From Alistipes sp. (GTDB lineage: Bacteria; Bacteroidota; Bacteroidia; Bacteroidales; Rikenellaceae), in NCBI GenBank assembly GCA_017416915.1, contig JAFQAN010000012.1, positions 1 to 64,000 of the forward strand: 64,000 nucleotides of DNA. Direction: 5' to 3'. Positions 52,192 to 59,975 of this stretch are shown piece by piece; the first letter of the stretch is position 1; each line of letters starts with the position of its first letter. The position numbers and the translations under genes were made by a program. A model generated the notes under the pieces. That model made no database searches, was not told the DNA's origin, and saw nothing but the letters and a program-made list of their open reading frames with translations.

Positions 52192-54228
52192 CTACCAGAT
52201 TACTACGCGCTCCTCAGGCTTCATATACATCGCGTCGCCCTCGGTGATGCCAAATGCCTCGTAGAACGACTCGATGTTGCGCAAGGTGGCGTTCACACGG
52301 TTGATGCCCAGCGAGTGAACATCCTCCTTGGTAAGACGCTCCTTCTCCTGGTCGGTGATGTTCTGCGCCCAGAGTGTAGCATAGCCGATGTAGAAGCGCT
52401 GCTCGGCGGTGAAGCCGTCGATAGGCTCGGGATGCTCCTCTGCCCACGAATCTACCAACGCTGTATATGCCAAGCGAAGACCGCCCTGGTCGGCGATATT
52501 CTCACCCAACGAGAACTTACCGTCGGCATACAAGCCAGGTAAAATCTCGATAGCGTTGAACTGATCAACCAATATCTGAGTCTTAGCCTCGAATGCCTTG
52601 CGGTCGTCGGCAGTCCACCAGTCGTTCATATTACCAACCTTATCGAACTGCGAACCCTGATCGTCGAAGCCGTGGGTCATCTCGTGTGCGATAACCACGC
52701 CAATAGCGCCATAGTTTACAGCGTCGTCAGCATTGGGGTTGTAGAAGGGAGGCTGCAAAATTGCGGCAGGGAAGCAAATCTCGTTGGTTGTGGGGTTGTA
52801 GTAGGCATTTACCATCTGGGGAGGCATAAACCACTTCTCGCGATCGACAGGCTTGCCCACCTCCTTCATCTCGTCGGCGGTGTACCAGCGGTTAGCTGCT
52901 ACGATATTCTCCCAGTAGCTCTTCGAGGGGTCCACCTCCAAGCTGCTATAATCCTTCCACTTGTTGGGGTAGCCAATCTTCACGGTGAAGGCAGCAAGCT
53001 TCTCCTGTGCCTTAGCCTTCGTAGCGTCGCCCATCCAGTCGAGGTTGTCGATATGCTTAGAGAACGCCTTTTGGATGTTCGACACCATAGTCTCCACGCG
53101 AGCCTTCTCCGACTCAGGGAAGTACTTGGCAACATACATCTGACCTACTGCCTCCGAGAGGATAGAGTTGGGAACAGCCATAGCGCGCTTCCAGCGAGGA
53201 CGAATCTCCTTAGTACCCGACATTGTCTTGCCAAAGAAGTCGAACGATGCCAACGCAAACTCCTCGCTGAGGTACGATGTGGCAGCGTTGATGTAGTGTG
53301 CAGCTATGTAGTTGCGCAAAACCTCAACAGGCATAGTGTCGATGACGCCCATAATATTTGTAAACGACGAGGGCTGGCTCACCACAAGGTGCTTGAACTC
53401 GCCAATACCCATAGCCTTGAAGTACGACTCCCAGTCGATAGTGCCGAACTCGGCAACAAGAGCCTCACGTGTGTAGGGGTTGTAACCCTTCTGAATATCG
53501 CGGCACTCAACATTTGTCCACGACTTAGCAGCGATGGCATCCTCAACTGTAAGGACGTCGTTTACCATAGCGTCAATATCGCCCTCTACACCTGCCAAAG
53601 TGAAAATCTTAGCGAGGTAGTCGCGGTAAGCCGCTTTAAGCTCGGCATTCTCAGCCTTTGTGTAGTAGTCGCAGTTGCCCATACCAAGACCACCCTGCTC
53701 CAAGTAGATGGTGGTGTAGTTGCTGTCGGCAAGGTCGGCACCTGGGTAGCAAGCAAAGAATACGCCGATACCGTCGGTGTGGAGCTGTGGCAGCTGTGCT
53801 TTAAGTGCCTCGCGGTCGGTCATTGCAAGGATGGTGTTCAACGCCTCGCGGATAGGCTCTGCGCCCTCGGCGTTAAGACGCTCCTCGTCGAGACCCATCT
53901 TGTAGAGGTCCGAAATCTTCTGCTCGACGCTACCCTGAGCAGCCTCGCTCTTGGTCATCGCCTCGAAGAGTTCGTTGATACGAATCTCGTTGTTCTCACG
54001 AAGCACGTCAAACGAGCCGTAGCGCGAGTACTCGGGCTTCAAAGGGTTGTTCTTCTGCCAGCCTCCAGTTGCCCACTGGTAGAAGTTGTCGTTACGAGCG
54101 ATGCTCTCATCGAAGTTGTTGAGGTCGATAGCGGGAACTGCCTCCTCGACCTCTGCCTCGCTCTTAGGGTTTGTGTTACAAGCTACAACCATAAGTGCAG
54201 ATGCTAAGATAAATGATAACTTTTTCAT
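52192..54228 (-). CDS. M13-family zinc metallopeptidase lipoprotein (PepO-like)
   Basis: 678 residues. Lipobox VVAC (Cys17) places it as an envelope lipoprotein. The neprilysin-type zinc site is VIAHEMTHGFDDQG (HExxH) with the third ligand in GENIADQGGL; the substrate-binding NAYYNP (NAxY) motif is also present, and the C-terminal Trp of the family is seen (RVVIW). Such peptidases cleave oligopeptides. Single gene between two GTAC hairpins; no clear promoter box upstream, only a T/G-rich repetitive leader (GGTTTGTTC repeated). Confidence 0.93.
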   Translation of the reverse strand: MKKLSFILASALMVVACNTNPKSEAEVEEAVPAIDLNNFDESIARNDNFYQWATGGWQKNNPLKPEYSRYGSFDVLRENNEIRINELFEAMTKSEAAQGSVEQKISDLYKMGLDEERLNAEGAEPIREALNTILAMTDREALKAQLPQLHTDGIGVFFACYPGADLADSNYTTIYLEQGGLGMGNCDYYTKAENAELKAAYRDYLAKIFTLAGVEGDIDAMVNDVLTVEDAIAAKSWTNVECRDIQKGYNPYTREALVAEFGTIDWESYFKAMGIGEFKHLVVSQPSSFTNIMGVIDTMPVEVLRNYIAAHYINAATSYLSEEFALASFDFFGKTMSGTKEIRPRWKRAMAVPNSILSEAVGQMYVAKYFPESEKARVETMVSNIQKAFSKHIDNLDWMGDATKAKAQEKLAAFTVKIGYPNKWKDYSSLEVDPSKSYWENIVAANRWYTADEMKEVGKPVDREKWFMPPQMVNAYYNPTTNEICFPAAILQPPFYNPNADDAVNYGAIGVVIAHEMTHGFDDQGSQFDKVGNMNDWWTADDRKAFEAKTQILVDQFNAIEILPGLYADGKFSLGENIADQGGLRLAYTALVDSWAEEHPEPIDGFTAEQRFYIGYATLWAQNITDQEKERLTKEDVHSLGINRVNATLRNIESFYEAFGITEGDAMYMKPEERVVIW

Positions 54229-54336
54229 TGTTTAGGTTTATTCGGTTTGTTCGATTTATTTGGTTTGTTCAGTTATTCGGTTGTTTCATTAAATTTATTG
54301 TGAGAAAGGTTGCAGATACAACGCTCGGCGAATTTG

Positions 54337-54374
54337 GCAGCGATGGGCTGTACTAAGGCGTACTGCCCATTGCT
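54337..54374. terminator. GTAC-tip hairpin downstream of pgk
   Basis: GCAGCGATGGG pairs with CCCATTGCTG, tip GTACTaaggCGTAC, the same loop as copy 1 at the window start. Lies between the pgk stop and the M13 peptidase start. Confidence 0.7.
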
Positions 54375-54443
54375 GACAATAATTCGTTAGCGGAAGTAGA
54401 TGCACCTTTATCGCAATAAATGATGCGCCTTTATCACAGCAAA

Positions 54444-55703
54444 TTACTTGCGGATGGCCGCCACACCTGGCAACTCCTTACCCTCCATATACTCCAAGAG
54501 AGCGCCGCCACCAGTAGAGACGTATGATACCTTGTCTGCCAAGCCAAACTTGTTGATGCAGGCAACAGAGTCGCCACCGCCAATAAGCGAATATGCACCA
54601 TTTGCAGTAGCCTCGGCGATAGCCTCGGCAACAGCCTTCGAGCCTGTCGAGAACTTGTTAATCTCGAATACACCCACAGGACCGTTCCAGAGGATGGTCT
54701 TGCAGCCAAGGATATGCTCACGGAACTTAGCCTTACCCTCGGTAGCGATATCAACACCCTCCCACTCGTCGGGGATGTTGTTTGCAGGTGCCTCCTGGGT
54801 GTTTGCCGTCTCGGCGAAGTCGTCGCAGATAAGTGCATCGGGGGTGCGGACAATCTTCACGCCACGCTCCTCTGCCTTACGCAGTATGTCGAGAGCCACG
54901 GGGAACATATCAGGCTCGCAGATAGACTTGCCCACCTTGCCACCCTCGGCTGCGGCAAAGGTATAGGTCATACCGCCACCGATGATGATAGAATCGACCT
55001 TCTCCATAAGCTTCTCGATGATGGTAATCTTGGTAGATACCTTCGAGCCACCGATAATAGCGCAGAAGGGGCGCTCGGGGTTCTGCATAACGCCATCGAT
55101 AGCCTTCAACTCGTTCTCCATAACGTAGCCGAACATCTTATCGTTGGGGAAGTAGTCGGCGATAAGCGCCGTAGAGGCGTGTGCGCGGTGTGCCGTACCG
55201 AATGCGTCGTTGATATAGCAGTCGGCATACGATGCGAGGCGCTCAACAAACTTCTTCTGCGACTCCTTAACGGCCTTCTTAGCCGCCTTCTTCTCCTCAT
55301 CCGTAGCATCCTCAGCCAGACCGCGGGGCTTGCCCTCCTCCTCGGCGTAGAAGCGCAGGTTCTCCAACAACATCACCTCGCCAGGCTTCAATGCTGCCGC
55401 CATCTCGGCAGCCTTCTCGCCCATACAGTCGCCAGCAAACTGGACCTTAACGCCCAGACGTGCCTCGATAGCGTAGATAATCTGCTCCAAAGAGAACTTC
55501 GCATCGGGGTTCTTCTTAGGGCGACCAAGGTGCGACATAAGGATTACTGAGCCACCCTTCTCCAAGACCTTCTTGATGGTGGGGATAGCGGCACGAATAC
55601 GTGTGTCGTCAGTAACCTTGCCCTCAGCGTCGAGGGGTACATTGAAATCAACGCGGATGATAGCGCGCTTACCCGAAAAATCGTAGTTGTCGATAAAGAA
55701 CAT
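54444..55703 (-). CDS. pgk: Phosphoglycerate kinase
   Basis: Glycolytic enzyme making ATP and 3-phosphoglycerate from 1,3-bisphosphoglycerate. 419 residues, standard. N-terminal RVDFNVPLD and [11 protein letters not shown], the substrate-binding [13 protein letters not shown], hinge region, and the nucleotide-binding [13 protein letters not shown] and [18 protein letters not shown] near the C-terminus. Has its own -7 element with a leader of ~75 nt. It is flanked by hairpins on both sides, so probably monocistronic. Confidence 0.98.
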   Translation of the reverse strand: MFFIDNYDFSGKRAIIRVDFNVPLDAEGKVTDDTRIRAAIPTIKKVLEKGGSVILMSHLGRPKKNPDAKFSLEQIIYAIEARLGVKVQFAGDCMGEKAAEMAAALKPGEVMLLENLRFYAEEEGKPRGLAEDATDEEKKAAKKAVKESQKKFVERLASYADCYINDAFGTAHRAHASTALIADYFPNDKMFGYVMENELKAIDGVMQNPERPFCAIIGGSKVSTKITIIEKLMEKVDSIIIGGGMTYTFAAAEGGKVGKSICEPDMFPVALDILRKAEERGVKIVRTPDALICDDFAETANTQEAPANNIPDEWEGVDIATEGKAKFREHILGCKTILWNGPVGVFEINKFSTGSKAVAEAIAEATANGAYSLIGGGDSVACINKFGLADKVSYVSTGGGALLEYMEGKELPGVAAIRK

Positions 55704-55782
55704 ACTTGTAATATTTTATGGTTTAACTCTATTTTCGCTGTCGTTTTTTGACAGATTATATCTCTAAGATATAAATACGTCG

Positions 55783-55790
55783 CAAAGGTA
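55783..55790 (-). promoter_or_regulatory. Promoter -7 element of pgk
   Basis: TACCTTTG on the minus strand; leader about 75 nt to ATG 55703. Confidence 0.6.
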
Positions 55791-55857
55791 CGAAAAATTG
55801 TGCAAATATCGCGCGCGTACGATTTTTTATTTGCATAGCGACGAAAACAAGCAACGA

Positions 55858-55888
55858 GGGCCGACTGGAATTTTCGTCCAATCGGCCC
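55858..55888 (-). terminator. Hairpin after the FHS permease gene
   Basis: GGGCCGAcTGGA pairs with TCCAaTCGGCCC around a 7-nt loop, 24 bp beyond the stop; the T-tract is short (TTGTTTTC further on). Confidence 0.6.
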
Positions 55889-55911
55889 CCGCGTTATTCA
55901 AAAGAGTGGTT

Positions 55912-57198
55912 TTACTCGGTAGGAATATCTTTGTTCACGTTCTTCGAGCCTACCAAAGCGTAGAAGAGAAGGTATGCCAAGCCCGCAACAATCACCCAGT
56001 AGCTTACCAAGTAGCTACCCGACGCATCGACAACGTAGTTTTGCAGAAGAGGGAGGATACCACCACCGCAAACCAACGCCATAAAGATACCCGAGGCCTT
56101 CTCGGTATATTTGCCCAAGCCCTCAACAGCGAGGTTAAAGATACCACCCCACATTACCGACGTGCAGAGACCACACAACACCAACAGAGCGGCATTGATA
56201 GGCACCTCAGCGAAGCCGAAGCCATCAGTACCCTTGAATACGGGGAGATTCACGCTGTTGGCGGGGTCGAGGAAGATGGCGCCAAGCACCAAGCCTAAGC
56301 CGATAACCGACACCGCCGAAAGCATAGCCTTTGCCGACACCTTAGAGCCAATGACAGCACCCAACAGACGACCCACAAGCATAAGGAGCCAGTAGGTAGC
56401 AGCCACCGTAGCAGCGATACCCTCGGCACCCTCCGCAACGCCAAGACCTCCATTCTGCAACCACTTCTGCAAGACGTTGGGGATACCAACCTCAACACCT
56501 ACGTAGATGAAGATGGCCACAGCGCCCAGCACAAAGTGGCGGAACGACATAGGACCAATCTTCGACTGCTGCTTCTCGGCAACCTGAGGAGCGTTCTCGG
56601 GGATGTTGGTAAACTGAATAACAACGAACGCCACAGCAAAGATAGCCAATGCGATGAACATCAAGGGGAACACCTGCTTAATCTCGGCATCGGCAATGCT
56701 CGGCACAAATACACCCGTAAGGAAGATTACGGCAGTACCCATAAACGAGTTGAACGAGCCACCAACCTGCAAGAGCTGATTACCGCGGTTACCACCACCT
56801 GCGAGCTTGTTAAGCATAGGATTAACCACGATGTTAAGCATACACATCGAGAAACCTGCAATGAACGCACCAAGCAGATATACGCCAAAGGCGAGGTTAC
56901 CCTCCAACAGACCTGCAATGGTCTGAACACCGACACCAGTGAAGCCTACCACAACAGCTGTGAGTGCCGTAAACTTGTAACCACGCTTCTGCAAGAGGTT
57001 ACCTGCGGGGATACCCATACAAGCATAGGCGATAAAGTTGGCGAAGACTCCAAGTGTACCCATCCAGTTAGCGACGCCAAACTGGTTTTTCAGCACATCA
57101 CCCATAGGCGATGCAAGGTTGGTAACAAACGAGATCATACCAAAGAGCAGGATCATAACGATAATCGCCAACACATTACTTTTCTTTTCTGTACTCAT
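55912..57198 (-). CDS. FHS-family sugar MFS permease (FucP-like)
   Basis: 428 residues, 12 membrane helices of the fucose:proton symporter group of MFS carriers. The family pattern is seen in FGMISFVTNLASPMGDVLKN at TM1, ACMGIPAGNLLQKRGYK between TM2 and TM3, and NIVVNPMLNKLAGGGNRGNQLLQVGG in TM4-5. Members carry fucose, glucose/galactose or mannose; which one cannot be told. The stop of the upstream polyprenyl synthase gene is 42 bp away, so it may be read from that promoter. Confidence 0.88.
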   Translation of the reverse strand: MSTEKKSNVLAIIVMILLFGMISFVTNLASPMGDVLKNQFGVANWMGTLGVFANFIAYACMGIPAGNLLQKRGYKFTALTAVVVGFTGVGVQTIAGLLEGNLAFGVYLLGAFIAGFSMCMLNIVVNPMLNKLAGGGNRGNQLLQVGGSFNSFMGTAVIFLTGVFVPSIADAEIKQVFPLMFIALAIFAVAFVVIQFTNIPENAPQVAEKQQSKIGPMSFRHFVLGAVAIFIYVGVEVGIPNVLQKWLQNGGLGVAEGAEGIAATVAATYWLLMLVGRLLGAVIGSKVSAKAMLSAVSVIGLGLVLGAIFLDPANSVNLPVFKGTDGFGFAEVPINAALLVLCGLCTSVMWGGIFNLAVEGLGKYTEKASGIFMALVCGGGILPLLQNYVVDASGSYLVSYWVIVAGLAYLLFYALVGSKNVNKDIPTE

Positions 57199-57240
57199 AA
57201 TCGTTTATTTATTAAATTGTTTCTCTTGTTATTTGCCCCG

Positions 57241-58257
57241 CTAACGGTCGCGCTCGGCGATATAGGTACAGAGCGCAATGAGCGACTTCTGGTAGGGCGT
57301 CGTCGCATACTTCGATACAAGGTGCAGGGCGCGCGATATGTATGCCTGCATAGTCTGCTGAGCAAGCTCGGGGCCGTGTGCCGCCACGATGCGCTCGTGT
57401 AGAGCATCCACCGCCGCCTCGTCCTCGTGGCAGCGTCTAAGAAGCGCTATCATCTCGTCGCGCTCCGCCGCCGTCGAACGCTCCATAACCTCAATCATCG
57501 GAAGCGTGATTTTATGCTCACGAAGGTCGTTGTTCGAAGGCTTGCCCGTATTGTTTTGGCGGTTGTAGTCGAGGATGTCGTCCTGAATTTGGAAGGCGAT
57601 ACCTATCGCCTCGCCAAACTTTCGCATACGGTCCACCTCCTCGCGCGAAGCACCCACCGAGAGCGCTCCAAGTGCCGCACTAACACCCAAGAGGCTCGCC
57701 GTCTTTTGATATATGATGCGGAAGTAGTCGTCGCGCGTAGTGTCGAAGCGCTGTGCGTGCTGACTCTGCAACACCTCGCCCTCGCAGAGAGTACCCATAG
57801 CCGTACCAACATACGACACTAAGTCGTACTGGGCGCTCGCCATACCGAGCGACATTGTTCGTGCCAAGATATAGTCGCCAAGGATTACCGCCATATCGCT
57901 CTGCCACTTGGCATTTACCGAGGGACGTCCACGGCGCTCGTCTGCCGAGTCGAGGACATCGTCGTGAATAAGCGAGGCGGTATGTATCATCTCGACAAGT
58001 AGGGCCGCCAAATAGGTACGCTTCGAGCAGTGTTGCTCGGCGCCACAATCATCCTTAGCATCTGCTGCTGCGGGGCTGTGCATAGAGGCTGCAAGCAGGG
58101 TAAGCATAGGTCGCACACCCTTACCACGCGACGAGAGTGCATAGACCAACATCTCCTGCAACATATCGCCCTCGGCACTGAAATTATCTGCCACAAACCT
58201 ATCGAAAGCCTCCAAGTCGGCAGCGATAGGCTTACGAATATCGTCAATTTTAACCAT
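57241..58257 (-). CDS. Polyprenyl diphosphate synthase
   Basis: Trans-prenyltransferase extending allylic diphosphates with IPP. 338 residues from ATG 58257, which has a GGAGGA ribosome-binding site 4 nt upstream; a start at 58281 would lie in the promoter. First Asp-rich motif IHDDVLDSADERRG with preceding ALLVEMIHTASL, second motif QIQDDILDYN, and KTASLLGVSAALGA. An octaprenyl- or longer-chain synthase for quinone side chains is likely by length, but chain length is not readable. Probably cotranscribed with the FHS permease. Confidence 0.92.
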   Translation of the reverse strand: MVKIDDIRKPIAADLEAFDRFVADNFSAEGDMLQEMLVYALSSRGKGVRPMLTLLAASMHSPAAADAKDDCGAEQHCSKRTYLAALLVEMIHTASLIHDDVLDSADERRGRPSVNAKWQSDMAVILGDYILARTMSLGMASAQYDLVSYVGTAMGTLCEGEVLQSQHAQRFDTTRDDYFRIIYQKTASLLGVSAALGALSVGASREEVDRMRKFGEAIGIAFQIQDDILDYNRQNNTGKPSNNDLREHKITLPMIEVMERSTAAERDEMIALLRRCHEDEAAVDALHERIVAAHGPELAQQTMQAYISRALHLVSKYATTPYQKSLIALCTYIAERDR

Positions 58258-58278
58258 TACGTCCTCCGTTGAACTACG

Positions 58279-58286
58279 CAAAGGTA
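58279..58286 (-). promoter_or_regulatory. Promoter -7 element of the polyprenyl synthase gene
   Basis: TACCTTTG on the minus strand, about 21 nt before the ATG at 58257. It fixes the gene start by excluding the start codon that overlaps it. Confidence 0.65.
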
Positions 58287-58346
58287 ACGAAAAAATGTGA
58301 ATTATGCGTATAGCGCGCGAAAAAAACGCAAATAAACGTCTCTATT

Positions 58347-58380
58347 GGCATAGGGCATTACCCGTAGGGCGGGTTATGCC
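58347..58380 (-). terminator. Hairpin overlapping the MATE stop codon
   Basis: GGCATA...TATGCC outer pairs with inner CCC/GGG pairs; the stop codon lies in the stem. A T7 run follows about 20 nt on, so it may be a weak terminator. Confidence 0.4.
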
Positions 58381-59735
58381 GAGTGGCGCACGGCTCGGCG
58401 GTCGGCGAGGGACAGCACAAATATTACGAATGTGGTCATCGCCTCTGCCATAGGCATAGCTAACCAGATGCCCTCGACACCCCACATTCGGGGCAGCAAG
58501 ACGAAGCAGGGAAGAAGCAATACAAAGCCCCTCAAAAAGACAAAGAGCGTAGCACGGCGTATCTGCTCAACGCTCTGATAGTAGCCAACGATAGCCACAT
58601 TGAGGATGAAGAAGAGTATGCCCGCAGCAAAGTAGGGAAAACCCTCGATGGCGATAACGCCCGCAGCACTTTCAGCATCGACAAAAAGGGCGACTAACTT
58701 GTCGGGGATAAGCACAAAGAGTAGCGCCACAACAACACCCACCAGCAGCGACGTGCCGAGAAGCAGCCCTCGCGCCTCGCGCACCTGCGACCAACGTGAT
58801 ATGCCGTAGTTGTAGCTGATGATAGGCTGTGCCGACTGCGCTATGGCGTTACCCATCATATAGAAGAAGGGGGTATAATAACAGGCTATGCCGAACGCCC
58901 CGACACCCGCATCGCCGAGGTACTCCATAAAGACGAGGTTGCCGATAAATATCAGTAGCGCGAGGGTCAGCTCGCCAAAGAGCGACGAGGAGCCTATTCT
59001 ACACTGATAACCGATATTGCGGAGCGCCAACAACAGACTTTTACGACTGATTTTCAGCGGTATAAGGCGCAATGTCTTGGCAAAGAAGAGCAGATACACC
59101 AGCGCCATAACACCGCCCACGCTGATACTTATGGAAGTAGCGATAGCTGCACCCTTAACACCCATACCGAGTGGGAAGATGAAGAGCCAATCGAGAACGG
59201 CATTGAGCGCCGAGGGTAGAATATTACACCACATAGCATAGCGTGGCGAGCCATCCAAGCGTATGATAAAGAGACCTATCATACTCCACACCTCAAACAC
59301 AAAGCTCGGCATTATCCAGTGCGTGTAGTCCACAACCTGCGGCATAAGCGTCGGCGACGCTCCGAGTAGGAGCGCCGTCTGCGAAGGGAACAACAACACA
59401 ACAACACACGCAAGCAGTGCGAAGAGCGTGGCGAAGAGTATCGACTGCGAGATATTGAGGCGTGCCACACGAACATTTTGTCGCGAGAGGTGGATGGATG
59501 CCACCACCGAGCAGCCCGCACCTATCATCAAGCCCAAGCCCGACATTATCTGATAGATAGGCACAAAGATATTTACCGCCGCAACTCCCGCAGCACCTAC
59601 ACCGTGACCGATAAAGATGCCGTCAATGGCCGTGACGGCAGAGATTGATATAGCGCCCAAGAGCGTAGGTATAAGCAACTTACGAAACAGCGTAGCAACA
59701 GGCTCTCGCTGAAAATCAATAGCATCGCGCTTCAT
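58374..59735 (-). CDS. MATE-family efflux transporter
   Basis: 453 residues from ATG 59735; the longer form starting at 59786 would begin inside the promoter. Twelve membrane helices in two halves of the MATE fold. Typical first helix LLIPTLLGAISISAVTAIDGIFIGHGVGAAG split here as shorter parts: TLLGAISISAVTAID and FIGHGVGAAGVAAVN; second-half equivalent near ANAIAQSAQPIISYNYG (GNAIAQSAQPI). MATE pumps export drugs or metabolites with sodium or protons; substrate unknown. Its -7 box TATCTTTG is divergent from the YfhO gene. Confidence 0.9.
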   Translation of the reverse strand: MKRDAIDFQREPVATLFRKLLIPTLLGAISISAVTAIDGIFIGHGVGAAGVAAVNIFVPIYQIMSGLGLMIGAGCSVVASIHLSRQNVRVARLNISQSILFATLFALLACVVVLLFPSQTALLLGASPTLMPQVVDYTHWIMPSFVFEVWSMIGLFIIRLDGSPRYAMWCNILPSALNAVLDWLFIFPLGMGVKGAAIATSISISVGGVMALVYLLFFAKTLRLIPLKISRKSLLLALRNIGYQCRIGSSSLFGELTLALLIFIGNLVFMEYLGDAGVGAFGIACYYTPFFYMMGNAIAQSAQPIISYNYGISRWSQVREARGLLLGTSLLVGVVVALLFVLIPDKLVALFVDAESAAGVIAIEGFPYFAAGILFFILNVAIVGYYQSVEQIRRATLFVFLRGFVLLLPCFVLLPRMWGVEGIWLAMPMAEAMTTFVIFVLSLADRRAVRHSA

Positions 59736-59783
59736 AACAACAATGGGCGTATTGGGCTTGGTTGAACAAAAATATTGACGCCA

Positions 59784-59791
59784 CAAAGATA
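59784..59791 (-). promoter_or_regulatory. Promoter -7 element of the MATE gene
   Basis: TATCTTTG on the minus strand; leader about 45 nt to ATG 59735. Confidence 0.65.
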
Positions 59792-59908
59792 CAAAAGATT
59801 TGGTTGATTGGCATACGCTCCCACAATAAGAGGCCCTTTTTCTGTGCGGATGATGAAATTTCGCGCACTATTATTGCCAAAGATGCGATATTTCTCAATG
59901 TTTTTTTG

Positions 59909-59916
59909 TAACTTTG
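59909..59916 (+). promoter_or_regulatory. Promoter -7 element of the YfhO-ftsX run
   Basis: TAACTTTG, a full match; leader about 55 nt to ATG 59976. Supports that start over one 168 bases upstream. Confidence 0.6.
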
Positions 59917-59975
59917 TCCGATTATATATTTATAGTGAGGCTCTACGAATTAGGAAGAGATATTTTTTGAAAATT

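Noticed and set aside
52672..54207. 511-codon plus-strand open frame
   Set aside because: It is the exact antisense shadow of the M13 peptidase gene, whose zinc-site and lipobox motifs are clear. The shadow has no family features.
54714..55550. 278-codon plus-strand open frame
   Set aside because: Antisense to pgk; composition is the mirrored codon bias of that gene.
56536..57402. 288-codon plus-strand open frame
   Set aside because: Antisense to the FHS permease; rich in His/Arg/Thr as expected from mirrored membrane-protein codons.
59808..59975. 56-residue N-terminal extension of the YfhO protein
   Set aside because: The extension spans the -7 promoter box at 59909 and has no family similarity; ATG 59976 gives the usual N-terminus.
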